Source: G965230065 sp965230065 (GTDB lineage Bacteria > Bacteroidota > Bacteroidia > Cytophagales > Cyclobacteriaceae). From it: a DNA stretch of 64,000 nt. The position numbers were made by a program, and so were the translations under genes. The notes under the pieces were generated by a model. It did no database searches. It saw only the letters and a list, made by a program, of their open reading frames with translations, and was not told where the DNA came from. This document shows, piece by piece, positions 45,501 through 53,678 of this stretch (the stretch's first letter is position 1; each line of letters begins with the position of its first letter). The DNA lies in NCBI GenBank assembly GCA_965230065.1, contig OZ245942.1, forward strand, positions 2,170,001 through 2,234,000. Direction: 5' to 3'.

Positions 45501-45839
45501 GGCACTGCCAGCGAAGGGGTTTATGGTACTGGTGCCCGCAATTACTACAAACAGTACTTTGACCACAACTCCGAAGCCCAGCTGATTGACGCTTCTTATG
45601 TAAAACTCAGGGAAGTAGCAGTGGGTTATACCCTTCCCCAGGCCCTTTTGGGTGATTTCCCGCTCACAAATATCAGAATATCTTTTGTGGGAAGAAACCT
45701 CGTGCTCTGGACAGAAAATCCGCATTTTGACCCGGAAACGGCCATGGCAACTACCGGGGGCGGACTCATCCCTGGTTTTGAAAACATGAGCCTTCCTTCT
45801 ACCAAAAGCTGGGGTTTTAATCTGAGTTTTGATTTATAA
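42558..45839 (+). CDS. SusC/RagA TonB-dependent receptor (no STN domain)
   Basis: The 1093-residue protein has a signal peptide, then directly a carboxypeptidase-D-like domain (about 35-110; GKVNGTDDAMGIPGVNIILKGTSTGTVTDSDGNY), the SusC TonB region LSEVVVTALGIERE, plug (ALAGKVAGLDIKSNTGVGSSTRVILRGESSL) and barrel ending in WGFNLSFDL. It lacks the STN domain of the other SusC here, so it should not signal through FecR. It starts an operon with SusD, a LamG protein, a lipoprotein and a phosphodiesterase, behind a promoter element shared with phosphonate genes. Confidence 0.95.
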   Translation: MKKEQKFLPHFFREVRMLLLVLLFSTGGTALAQDDTVKGKVNGTDDAMGIPGVNIILKGTSTGTVTDSDGNYAIQVPGGSGTLIFSFIGYQPEEVPVNGQSVINVALTPSIEQLSEVVVTALGIERESQSLGYAVQEVDGENLNEARETNFTNALAGKVAGLDIKSNTGVGSSTRVILRGESSLSINGNQPLFIVDGIPISNDINNTTAADYGNGASEINPADVESVNVLKGPAAAALYGSRAANGAIVITTKSGKNKRGLGLSVNSSVTFEDVLRLPKFQNEFGGGSNGLFEGSNFGYQGNLDLYPNGIQDGYDESWGPRLNFGPNRAQFDSPTTNGFRGADVHLRNRGDIIPTPWVSQPDNVDDFFELGRTLFNNVAVAGGSDKGNFRLSYTNLSQKGIVPNNDLERNTIALNTSYNLTDKFRADISMSYIKTEGTNRPDQGYGRNTPMYFMLWMTRQVNINSLRDYWQPGLEGIQQFQYNYGENHNNPFFYQYENTSSQFKDHLLGKISLTYDFDAHWSLMVRTGTDMYNDHRPIRRAVSTVGNDNGRYQESDFYFEERNSDFLLKYDLNSPGKFGMAISVGANRLDQIRRSKTTVAPELLIPGIYNLGNNAAPLQTNEYNSKKRINSVYGLAQFDYNNMLFLDVTGRNDWSSTLPEDNNSYFYPSVSFSTLFNEIFSLPQFVNLAQLRLGWAQVGNDTGPYQLYNSFNYELPWGGELALSEPSSLKNPQLKPESISTYEIGANVQLFDQRLGIDFTYYDIRSKDQILNIPLTETSGYTSRVINAGEIKNQGIELMLTATPIKLQGGFQWDMSINFAKNNSEVVALAEGIDAFVQSAPGEEATVEARVGERMGALYGPGFERVPEGPMQGEIIIGVNGLPIKTTEPIYLGNFNPDWTGGISNTFSFKGLYARALFDFRQGGTFISRMYNKGMGAGILEESALERAAREPGTEYDAPYYRAGAVLNDDGTYSQNLMSTDGTASEGVYGTGARNYYKQYFDHNSEAQLIDASYVKLREVAVGYTLPQALLGDFPLTNIRISFVGRNLVLWTENPHFDPETAMATTGGGLIPGFENMSLPSTKSWGFNLSFDL

Positions 45840-45865
45840 TTCATACAAGAAACTATCCATTCATC

Positions 45866-47386
45866 ATGAAAAGATTCTTAATAAAACCAATCATATTGCT
45901 GTGGGTACTGAACCTGATTACCATAGGTTGTACCGAAGATTTTGAGGAAATCAATACCAATCCCAATGCGCCCGAGCAGCTCTCCAATCCGGGCTTGTTA
46001 TTGCCTGACGTGTTGCGTTCTTCCATGAACGACCATTATACAGGGTCGTGGAGAAGAGGCGCTATTGTGGCCGACTATTTATCCAATCAGTTTGTAAGTG
46101 CATTTGACTGGACGCCCTCCGATGCGGATGAATACTTTCTGTGGAGCTTTTACGGGCATATGCGCGACTTAAATACCATGATGGAAATGGCTACCGAACG
46201 GGATTTGAAAAATTACCAGGGCCTTGTGCTGGTGCTCAAATCCTACTTTTTCCAGTCAATGACAGATATTTATGGCGACATCCCCTATTCCGAAGCTAAC
46301 CAGGCCAAAAGTGATAATATCAACTTCCCGGCCTATGACACCCAGGAATCAATTTACAATGGTATCCTGGCCGATTTGGAAGAAGCCAACAATCTGCTGG
46401 GCAGCGGAGATGAACCCATTACCGGCGACATTTTGTACGATGGCGACCTCCTCAAATGGAGAAAATTTGCCAACTCCCTTCAATTACGCTGCCTCATGCG
46501 CGTTTCTGACCGGAAAGACCCTTCGGCAGATATGAACAGAATTGTAAGCGACCCGGCAAAATACCCTTTATTTGAAAACCATACCGAACAGGCTGCCCTG
46601 CAATACCTGGAAGAATTGGGCAATGAGTTTCCCCGCTACCGCTCCACCGTGGGCAGCTTTGCCGGAACCACCCATGCCTCCGTAACCATGGTAGATATGC
46701 TTAAAGCATTGAATGACCCTCGTTTGTTTGTGTTTGCCCAGCCCACACCAGCCACCGCCGGAAGCAGTAACCCTGAGTATGCGGGCGTGCCCAATGGCAT
46801 TGCCAATGAAGATTTGTACAACGGTGGAAGTGCCAACCAGTCGCCTCCGGGCCAGCTGTGGGCACCCATTGACTGGAACCCTGAACTGGCTTCTCCCACT
46901 GCGGCACAAAGCCTGATGATGACGTATTCCGAGTTACAATTCATTTTGGCCGAAGCCGCGGAAAAAGGCTTCATTACCGGAGATGCCGAAGCATTTTATG
47001 TAAAAGGCATCCAGGGCCAGTTTGATTATTATGCCAGCAGGATTCCTGAAAATTATGTATTCCCTACCGCAGCTGATGTGCAGCCAGACGCCGCCTATTA
47101 TACCCAGGAAAGTGTAGCCTATACCGGGTCGCAGGAAGAAAAGTTAGGGAAAATCTGGCAACAGAAGTGGTTGGCCCTCTTCAACTGTGGCTATGAAGGT
47201 TGGTCGGAATGGAGAAGGACAGGCGTACCTGAGATAGTAGCAGGCCCCAACAGCCTGGGCTTTGTGCCGGTAAGGCATTTATACCCGCTGACAGAGCAAA
47301 ACCTTAATAAGAAAAACTACGACGCAGCAGTAGCCCGGCAGGGTGAAGACAATACACAAACCCGGGTTTGGTGGGATGTTGACTAA
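45866..47386 (+). CDS. SusD/RagB family lipoprotein (SusD-like 2 type)
   Basis: The 506-residue protein has a lipoprotein leader with lipobox near residue 21 (LITIGCTEDFEEINTNPNAPEQ; the EDFEEINTNPN start is typical of the SusD-like_2 group). TPR-like helices follow, with MTDIYGDIPYSEA and QKWLALFNCGYEGWSEWRRTG near the C-terminus, a pattern conserved in this group. It should be the surface lid and binding partner of the SusC encoded 26 bp upstream. Confidence 0.95.
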   Translation: MKRFLIKPIILLWVLNLITIGCTEDFEEINTNPNAPEQLSNPGLLLPDVLRSSMNDHYTGSWRRGAIVADYLSNQFVSAFDWTPSDADEYFLWSFYGHMRDLNTMMEMATERDLKNYQGLVLVLKSYFFQSMTDIYGDIPYSEANQAKSDNINFPAYDTQESIYNGILADLEEANNLLGSGDEPITGDILYDGDLLKWRKFANSLQLRCLMRVSDRKDPSADMNRIVSDPAKYPLFENHTEQAALQYLEELGNEFPRYRSTVGSFAGTTHASVTMVDMLKALNDPRLFVFAQPTPATAGSSNPEYAGVPNGIANEDLYNGGSANQSPPGQLWAPIDWNPELASPTAAQSLMMTYSELQFILAEAAEKGFITGDAEAFYVKGIQGQFDYYASRIPENYVFPTAADVQPDAAYYTQESVAYTGSQEEKLGKIWQQKWLALFNCGYEGWSEWRRTGVPEIVAGPNSLGFVPVRHLYPLTEQNLNKKNYDAAVARQGEDNTQTRVWWDVD

Positions 47387-47438
47387 TTTAACAAACTGCT
47401 CTTTACGCTAAACTTTGACGAACATTAAGCAACCAACC

Positions 47439-49949
47439 ATGAAAAATAAATATTTAATACCTGTTTTTTTCTTCCTCTTTTCCCAGGGTGTTTTTGCCCA
47501 GGATCCTATAGTTTACTTACCCCTGGATACCGATTTGAATGATGCCAGCGGTAATTCCCTGCACGGCACTGATGCGGGAACAGCCTCCACGGAATTTGTT
47601 GAAGACACACAAAGAGGGGCCGTAGCAAAATTTCCGGTAGCCGCCCATGTCCAGCTGCCGATTGACCCAATGCTTGATTTCGGTACCGAAGACTTTTCCG
47701 TAGCCTTTTGGGTAAAAATTGATAATACTGTGATTCCCGGTGGAGACCCGGTGATAATCGGTAACAAGGACTGGGGCAGTGGGGGCAACCCCGGGTTCCT
47801 GGTAGCCCTGGACGGTGCCAACGATGCCACTTCCCACCTCTGGACGGTGAACGCTGCCGATGGGGCAGGCGGAAGATTAGACTGGGATGCCGATGATAAT
47901 GCCACACCCAACCTGGTAGACAATCAATGGCATTTTGTAGCGGTTACCTTTGACCGGGATGCCACCATGAATGTGTACATGGATGGGGAACTGAAACAAT
48001 CTGACCCGGCCGATGACTCCAAAAACCTGACTTTGGCCCCTGGCGATCTGGCACCGGATGATTTGCCTTTTACCATCATGCAAGACGCTACCGGAGCCTA
48101 TGGCCATGACTTTGAGGCCATGCTGGATGATATTCTGATTTATGACTATGTCCTTTCCACAGAAGAAGTAACCAGCCTGAATGAGAATGGATATACCATC
48201 AATCCTTCTTTAGGAGCAGATGTATATCTGCCTTTTGATGGCGACCTGAACGATGTCAGTGGAAACGAACTACACGGTACTGATGCTGGCACTGAAGCCA
48301 CAGCATTTGTAGAAGATAACGAAAGAGGCATGGTCGCTGATTTTCCGACCACTGCCCATGTACAATTACCGATTGACCCAAAACTGGATTTCGGCACCGA
48401 AGACTTTTCCGTTGCCTTTTGGGTAAAAATTGATAATACTGTGATTCCCGGGGGCGACCCGGTGATAATCGGTAACAAGGACTGGGGTAGTGGGGGCAAT
48501 CCGGGCTTCCTGGTAGCCCTGGACGGTGCCAATGATGCTACTTCCCACCTCTGGACGGTGAATGCAGCCGATGGGGCAGGCGGAAGGTTAGACTGGGATG
48601 CCGATGACAATGCCACACCCAACCTGGTGGACAACCAATGGCATTTTGTAGCTGTTACCTTTGACCGGGATGCCACCATGAATGTGTACATGGATGGGGA
48701 ACTGAAACAATCTGACCCGGCTGATGACTCCAAAAACCTGACTTTGGCGCCTGGCGACCTGGCTCCGGATGATTTGCCTTTTACCATCATGCAGGATGCC
48801 ACCGGAGCCTATGGGGATGATTTTGAAGCCATGCTGGACGATGTACGGGTGTGGAAAGGCAAAGCCCTGAGTGCTGAAGAAATTACCGAGGTTTTCAATT
48901 TTACCATTGAGCAACCCAATGATGAAACGTACGGGGCAGATGTGTACCTCCCGTTGGATATGGATTTGAATGACCTCAGTGGCAATGCCGTAAATGCTAC
49001 TGATGCAGGAGCAGAGCCGACCCAGTTTGTGGAGGATGCCATTCGGGGTACTGTGGCTGAATTTCCGGTTGCAGCCCATGCTCAGTTTCCTGCGGATGCG
49101 CCTTTGCTGGATTTTAGTACAGAAAACTTCAGCGTTTCTTTCTGGATAAAAATTGACCCCAATATTGGTACAAGCGGCGACCCGGTAATTTTGAGCAACA
49201 AAGACTGGGGCAGTGGAGGAAACACAGGTTTTCTGGTAGCCCTGGATGGAGCCGATGACCCTTCTGCTCACCTTTGGACAGTGAATGCGGCCGATGGGGC
49301 AGGCGGAAGATTAGACTGGGATGCTGATGATAATGCCACGCCCAATTTGAAAGATGGGCATTGGCACTTCGTGGCCGTAGCGTTTGACCGGGCGTCTACC
49401 ATGAATGTGTATTTTGACGGGGAACTCAGGCAAAGCGACCCAGCAGAAGACTCTAAAGATTTGACATTGGTGCCGGGTAGCCTTACATCTGAATTTCCCT
49501 TGACTATTATGCAGGATGGTACCGGGGGTTATGGCGATGATTTTTCAGCTCGTCTGGATAACATCCGCATCTGGAAAGGGAAAGTAATCAGCGCAGAAGA
49601 AGTAGCTACTATTTTTGAAGAAGATGAAGGCAACGGGGATGGCGGAAGTGGCGAAATTGTACTGGGAAATTCACTTTTTGAAGAGGAAGCAGAGGTTTTC
49701 AAAATATATCCCAATCCGGTGGTGAACAACCAGGCTTTGATCACATACCAACTGTCTTCTTCTTCCGATGTAAGCATCAGCATTTTTGACGGAACAGGCC
49801 AAAAGATGCAAACTATTGTGAATGAGAAAGTTGCCGCCGGAAGCCACACGGTAACCTGGGATACTTCCTCTTATACACCTGGCTTATACTATTATCGACT
49901 GGAGGGTACCCAACTGCAAAAGTTTGGAAGGGTCATCATTCTGCGATAA
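47439..49949 (+). CDS. Triple LamG-domain protein with T9SS sorting signal
   Basis: The ATG at 47439 gives 836 residues starting with a clear signal peptide (MKNKYLIPVFFFLFSQGVFAQ); an upstream TTG would spoil it. Three concanavalin-A-like/LamG modules of about 240 residues follow, each with VYLPLDxDLND, FSVxFWxKID, NKDWGSGGNxGFLVALDGA and WHFVAVxFDR. The C-terminus (IYPNPVVNNQALITYQL ... GRVIILR) is a type A sorting domain for type IX secretion, so the protein is sent to the cell surface. It probably binds a polymer for the adjacent SusCD pair. Confidence 0.9.
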   Translation: MKNKYLIPVFFFLFSQGVFAQDPIVYLPLDTDLNDASGNSLHGTDAGTASTEFVEDTQRGAVAKFPVAAHVQLPIDPMLDFGTEDFSVAFWVKIDNTVIPGGDPVIIGNKDWGSGGNPGFLVALDGANDATSHLWTVNAADGAGGRLDWDADDNATPNLVDNQWHFVAVTFDRDATMNVYMDGELKQSDPADDSKNLTLAPGDLAPDDLPFTIMQDATGAYGHDFEAMLDDILIYDYVLSTEEVTSLNENGYTINPSLGADVYLPFDGDLNDVSGNELHGTDAGTEATAFVEDNERGMVADFPTTAHVQLPIDPKLDFGTEDFSVAFWVKIDNTVIPGGDPVIIGNKDWGSGGNPGFLVALDGANDATSHLWTVNAADGAGGRLDWDADDNATPNLVDNQWHFVAVTFDRDATMNVYMDGELKQSDPADDSKNLTLAPGDLAPDDLPFTIMQDATGAYGDDFEAMLDDVRVWKGKALSAEEITEVFNFTIEQPNDETYGADVYLPLDMDLNDLSGNAVNATDAGAEPTQFVEDAIRGTVAEFPVAAHAQFPADAPLLDFSTENFSVSFWIKIDPNIGTSGDPVILSNKDWGSGGNTGFLVALDGADDPSAHLWTVNAADGAGGRLDWDADDNATPNLKDGHWHFVAVAFDRASTMNVYFDGELRQSDPAEDSKDLTLVPGSLTSEFPLTIMQDGTGGYGDDFSARLDNIRIWKGKVISAEEVATIFEEDEGNGDGGSGEIVLGNSLFEEEAEVFKIYPNPVVNNQALITYQLSSSSDVSISIFDGTGQKMQTIVNEKVAAGSHTVTWDTSSYTPGLYYYRLEGTQLQKFGRVIILR
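47640..48840 (+). repeat. Tandem 711-bp duplication inside the LamG gene
   Basis: The first two LamG modules are nearly identical in DNA and protein over about 450 bp each, at a spacing of exactly 711 bp (237 codons; for example the TGG codons at 47709 and 48420). The third module, 723 bp further on (TGG at 49143), is more diverged. This points to recent duplication or gene conversion between modules 1 and 2. Confidence 0.85.
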
Positions 49950-49992
49950 TCTCATTTGAAATAAGACATTAAAAACTTAAAGACTAACTAAA

Positions 49993-50469
49993 ATGAAATC
50001 CATAAAAATATTCTTCTGGCTTCTGATTTTCGTAAACATCCTTTTCCTCTCTGGCTGCGATGAACATGGTGATCCACAGGCAGATATTCCTTTAAATGAG
50101 CAGGAAAAAGCCACTGTATCTATGAGGGGCGTATGGGGGCAGCCTTCCGATGCATTGTTGCCACCCGGTACTACCGAAGGTGTGCTGGACAGTTTGCTGC
50201 TGGAATTCAGGATTGATGATACCTATAATCCCAGCACCTTCTCGGCTACCGGAGCGGGTTATTTTTTCAGCACCAATGATGGGCTTTGGAACTGGATGGA
50301 AGCATCCACATCCCAAATAGAACTGGTGAATGTAACGCCGATTACTCAAATTGAGGTTATGAAAGAGGCAGCGACTATTCGGGTAACTTTCAATTATGAA
50401 CCACCCTCCGGAGGCCGTCTTTCCGGGGCAGGTGTGTATGGCGTTACACTGAATAAAATCGCCCCTTAA
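49993..50469 (+). CDS. Lipoprotein of unknown function in SusCD operon
   Basis: The 158-residue protein has a lipoprotein leader with lipobox LSGC near residue 22. The mature part is acidic and beta-rich (GVWGQPSDALLPPGTTEGVLDSLLLEF; ends SGAGVYGVTLNKIAP). I do not recognise a family. Its place after SusC, SusD and the LamG protein corresponds to the surface glycan-binding or SusE/SusF-like position in such operons, so a role in substrate binding is inferred. Confidence 0.7.
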   Translation: MKSIKIFFWLLIFVNILFLSGCDEHGDPQADIPLNEQEKATVSMRGVWGQPSDALLPPGTTEGVLDSLLLEFRIDDTYNPSTFSATGAGYFFSTNDGLWNWMEASTSQIELVNVTPITQIEVMKEAATIRVTFNYEPPSGGRLSGAGVYGVTLNKIAP

Positions 50470-50478
50470 TACGGACGG

Positions 50479-50518
50479 CGGACATCCTTGTCCGTTCCCC
50501 TGCGGACAAGGATGTCCG
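50479..50518. repeat. Perfect 16-bp inverted repeat
   Basis: CGGACATCCTTGTCCG at 50479-50494 pairs perfectly with 50503-50518 around an eight-base loop. The hairpin lies between two genes of the SusC operon. Without a T run it may modulate mRNA stability or be a partial terminator rather than a full stop. Confidence 0.7.
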
Positions 50519-50554
50519 TTCTCCAGGGTTTAAATATTTAACATTTACAAAAAA

Positions 50555-52231
50555 ATGATTAGAAAAATATTAACGAAACCTTACGCCATTATATCATTTT
50601 TGGCAATGGTAATCTGTTTTGGATACGCCTGTACTCCCCAAAAAGAGCCAAATGCAGAAGCCTTGGGCATTCAACACGTCATCGTTATCGGCGTAGACGG
50701 CATGAGCCCGAATGGAATCATCAATGCAAAAACCCCGGTGATGGACGAAATGATGAAGAATGGGGCTTACACCTTAAATGCCCGGGGTGTGCTGCCCACC
50801 AGCAGCAGTTCTAACTGGGCATCGATGGTAGCCGGTGCCGGGCCGGAGCAGCATGGCATCACCTCCAACGGGTGGGAAAGGGATGACCACGTTCTGCCAT
50901 CAGTAACTACGGGCATGGAAGAAATTTTTCCTACCATTTTCAGCGTTGCCCGTGAGCAGCAGCCTGAACTGGAAATCGGGGCTATTTATCACTGGGGTGG
51001 GTTTGGTCGGCTCATTGAAAAAAGCGCATTGAACTATGATAATAACGGGGAAGATGAATACGCCACCACCCAGGCAGCCGCGACCTATATTCAGGATAAA
51101 AAGCCCGGTTTTTTATTCGTTCATCTGGATCATGTAGACCATGCCGGGCACCATGATGGACATAAAACAGCCCCTTATTATCAGGCTGTTAATGTAGCCG
51201 ACTCGCTGATAGGCCAAATTATTCAGGCCACTAAAGGTGCCGGAATTTTTGAAAAAACCACCTTCATTGTCTCAGCCGACCACGGGGGCATTGGGTACGG
51301 GCATGGTGGAGAAACCATTGACGAAATTGAGATCCCGTTCATCGTGTATGGAAAAGGCGTAAAGAAAGGCCACCTCATCAAAGAAAATATTTATACGTAT
51401 GACAATGCGGCTACTGTGGCTTTTATGTTGGGTGTGCAACAGCCGTACGCCTGGATTGGCAAACCTGTGAAGAGTGCGTTTGAAGGCTTTCCCGAGCCCA
51501 AAACAGGAAACCAAAAAGCCCTCATCGCCGCTCCCATCATCTACCCAAAGCCCAACTTGTACGACCCTGCTGGAGGGTTGTTTGTGGATGAAGAACCTAC
51601 CGTGAAAATAGAAGCCGTCACGGAAGGCGCAGAAATCAGGTATACCCTGGATGGCACGATGCCCACAAAATCTTCAACATTATACCAGCAACCTTTTACA
51701 TTGAGCGAAAGTGCAGTGGTAAAGGCCAAAGCCTTTGCAGGTGAAAATGAAGAAAGTAATACAACAGATGCCTTTTTCCGATTGGTAAAAAGTAATGCCG
51801 GGAATGGAGTAAAATATAGTTATTATGAAGGGGAAGACTGGCAATTTCTTCCGGTATTCGCTACCTTAAATCCGAAAAAAACAGGCACAAAGTATCAGTT
51901 CAGGATAGACGACATCAATGAAGTGGAAGGACAATTTGCTATTTACTTTACGTCTTTCCTCAAAATTGATGAAGCCGGAGAATATCGGTTTTACACCACC
52001 TCAGATGATGGCAGCAAGCTATATATCAATGATGAAGAAGTGGTGAACAATGACGGGGACCATGGCGCGATAGAAAGAATGGGAACGGTGACCCTGCAAC
52101 CGGGTTTTCACAAAATTGATGTAGCGTATTTTAACAAAGCAGGAGGGAGCTGGCTGGATGTATATTACAAAGGTCCTGGCACGCCCAAACAAATTATACC
52201 TGCGGATAGGCTTTTTTTAAATAAAGAGTAA
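50555..52231 (+). CDS. Exported phosphodiesterase/nucleotide pyrophosphatase with CHB and PA14 domains
   Basis: The 558-residue protein has a lipoprotein-like leader (FGYAC). Residues about 40-310 form an alkaline-phosphatase-superfamily domain of the NPP type: HVIVIGVDGMSPNG with metal-binding Asp, PTSSSSNWASMVAGAGPEQHGI with the nucleophile Ser/Thr, DHVDHAGHHDG and SADHGGIGYGHGG. A chitobiase-C-like module (about 340-415; EIRYTLDGTMPTKSS) and a PA14 module (about 425-555; FYTTSDDGSKLYINDEE) follow. It should split a phosphodiester or phosphonate ester at the cell surface, close to the SusCD import genes. PhnA, encoded 5 kb away, has the same fold. Confidence 0.85.
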   Translation: MIRKILTKPYAIISFLAMVICFGYACTPQKEPNAEALGIQHVIVIGVDGMSPNGIINAKTPVMDEMMKNGAYTLNARGVLPTSSSSNWASMVAGAGPEQHGITSNGWERDDHVLPSVTTGMEEIFPTIFSVAREQQPELEIGAIYHWGGFGRLIEKSALNYDNNGEDEYATTQAAATYIQDKKPGFLFVHLDHVDHAGHHDGHKTAPYYQAVNVADSLIGQIIQATKGAGIFEKTTFIVSADHGGIGYGHGGETIDEIEIPFIVYGKGVKKGHLIKENIYTYDNAATVAFMLGVQQPYAWIGKPVKSAFEGFPEPKTGNQKALIAAPIIYPKPNLYDPAGGLFVDEEPTVKIEAVTEGAEIRYTLDGTMPTKSSTLYQQPFTLSESAVVKAKAFAGENEESNTTDAFFRLVKSNAGNGVKYSYYEGEDWQFLPVFATLNPKKTGTKYQFRIDDINEVEGQFAIYFTSFLKIDEAGEYRFYTTSDDGSKLYINDEEVVNNDGDHGAIERMGTVTLQPGFHKIDVAYFNKAGGSWLDVYYKGPGTPKQIIPADRLFLNKE

Positions 52232-52256
52232 GTACAGACAAATAAATATCATCGCA

Positions 52257-52321
52257 AACCTTCCAGGTTTCAGCGAGAATAATGCTTTTTAGCGAGAAAA
52301 TCGCTAAAAACCTGGAAGGTT
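52257..52321. repeat. Dispersed palindrome, copy 2
   Basis: AACCTTCCAGGTTT (52257-52270) and its complement near 52307-52321 bracket a loop with AATGCTTTTTAGCGAG. It is clearly related to the palindrome at 22115-22176. It separates the phosphodiesterase gene from the DUF5690 gene and may act as a terminator or attenuator. Confidence 0.7.
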
Positions 52322-52367
52322 TTGCCATCGGGCAAAACCAATTATAAACTCTACTACCAAATCACAC

Positions 52368-53678
52368 ATGAAATCCCCCCGCTTTCTACACAATTCAACT
52401 GGTTTTTGGTTTATTATTTGGTGCATGGTTGCCTCCTTTGGCGCCTACTTTTGTATGTATGCCTTTCGCAAGCCTTTCAATACAGGTTTGTATGAAGCAT
52501 TTGAACTCTGGGGCATGGGCTACAAAACGGTGCTGATCATTTCGCAGGTGGCAGGGTACATGATTTCCAAATTTCTGGGCATCAAGGTTATTTCCGAATT
52601 AAAAGCTTCCCACCGCATCCGCCTTATTCTGGGGCTTATTCTTTTTGCAGAAATTGCCCTGCTTGGGTTTGGCCTGGTGCCGTTTCCATTCAACTTTGTG
52701 TTCCTCTTTCTGAATGGACTTCCCCTCGGTATGGTATGGGGCGTAGTGTTTAGTTTTCTTGAAGGCAGACGGGTTACGGAAGTCATCTCCTTCGGCCTGA
52801 GCATCAGTCTGATTGTGGCTTCAGGCATCCTGAAAACTGTCTACCTGGAAGTTCATTCTATCTTCCCTTCCATCTCAGAATTTTGGATGCCTTTTGTAAT
52901 CGGGCTTATTTTTCTTCCTTTATTCTGTTTTTTTGTATGGATGCTTTCGGTGATTCCGGCTCCTTCTCAGGAAGATGTAATGTTACGAGAAGAGCGGGTA
53001 CCCATGAGCCGGAAAGATAAAATAGTGGCCTTAAAAAAATATGGATTTGGACTGTTCTGCCTGGTCATTGCGTATGCCATGCTGGCTACCTTGCGCGATT
53101 TCAGGGATAATTTTTCGGTAGAAATCTGGAACGAAATTGCAGAACATTGGAATTCAGCCGTATTCTCACAGACAGAAATGATCAGCGGGGTAATTGTGTT
53201 AATGGCCGTAGGAGCTATTTCTATTTTTAAAAATAATGTCCGGGCTTTTTGGGCTACGATTGCCCTGATTGCTTTTGGTATCCTGTCCAGCGGACTCAGT
53301 ACCCTTTTATTTGAATGGGGCATTATATCTCCTTTTCTCTGGATGCTTTTTCTGGGTACAGGCTTGTTTTTGGCCTATATTCCTATGCAAATTGCCTTGT
53401 TTGAGCGTATGATTGCCACCTTCAGAATAAAGTCCAACGCTGGTTTTTTCGTGTACATTTGTGATGCCATTGGGTACCTGGGCAGTGTGATGTTATTGCT
53501 TTACAAAGAGTTTTTCAGCAAGTCTATGGATTGGTCTGCGGTGATGATCAAATTCAGCTATCTTACTACTATTACCAGCGTTTTACTTTTGTTGGCAGCC
53601 ATTGTCTTTTTTCACAAAAAACTAAATCCGGCGATTGCTTCATCCGCGTCGGTAAAACCCGTAGAATCTCTTAGTTGA
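52368..53678 (+). CDS. DUF5690 family MFS-like transporter, possible phosphonate carrier
   Basis: The 436-residue membrane protein has about twelve hydrophobic segments. The first carries FGAYFCMYAFRKPFNTGLYE, which resembles TM1 of organophosphate:phosphate antiporters such as GlpT and UhpC, where the Arg contacts phosphate. Family DUF5690 is my recognition; transport of a phosphonate is an inference from this motif and from its position next to the phosphonate genes. It ends overlapping the convergent FAD oxidoreductase gene by 8 bp. Confidence 0.8.
   Translation: MKSPRFLHNSTGFWFIIWCMVASFGAYFCMYAFRKPFNTGLYEAFELWGMGYKTVLIISQVAGYMISKFLGIKVISELKASHRIRLILGLILFAEIALLGFGLVPFPFNFVFLFLNGLPLGMVWGVVFSFLEGRRVTEVISFGLSISLIVASGILKTVYLEVHSIFPSISEFWMPFVIGLIFLPLFCFFVWMLSVIPAPSQEDVMLREERVPMSRKDKIVALKKYGFGLFCLVIAYAMLATLRDFRDNFSVEIWNEIAEHWNSAVFSQTEMISGVIVLMAVGAISIFKNNVRAFWATIALIAFGILSSGLSTLLFEWGIISPFLWMLFLGTGLFLAYIPMQIALFERMIATFRIKSNAGFFVYICDAIGYLGSVMLLLYKEFFSKSMDWSAVMIKFSYLTTITSVLLLLAAIVFFHKKLNPAIASSASVKPVESLS

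Noticed and set aside
48146..49271. Long minus-strand frames across the LamG gene
   Set aside because: They mirror the repeated plus-strand modules and show no domain of their own; codon bias of the repeats keeps the antisense frames open.
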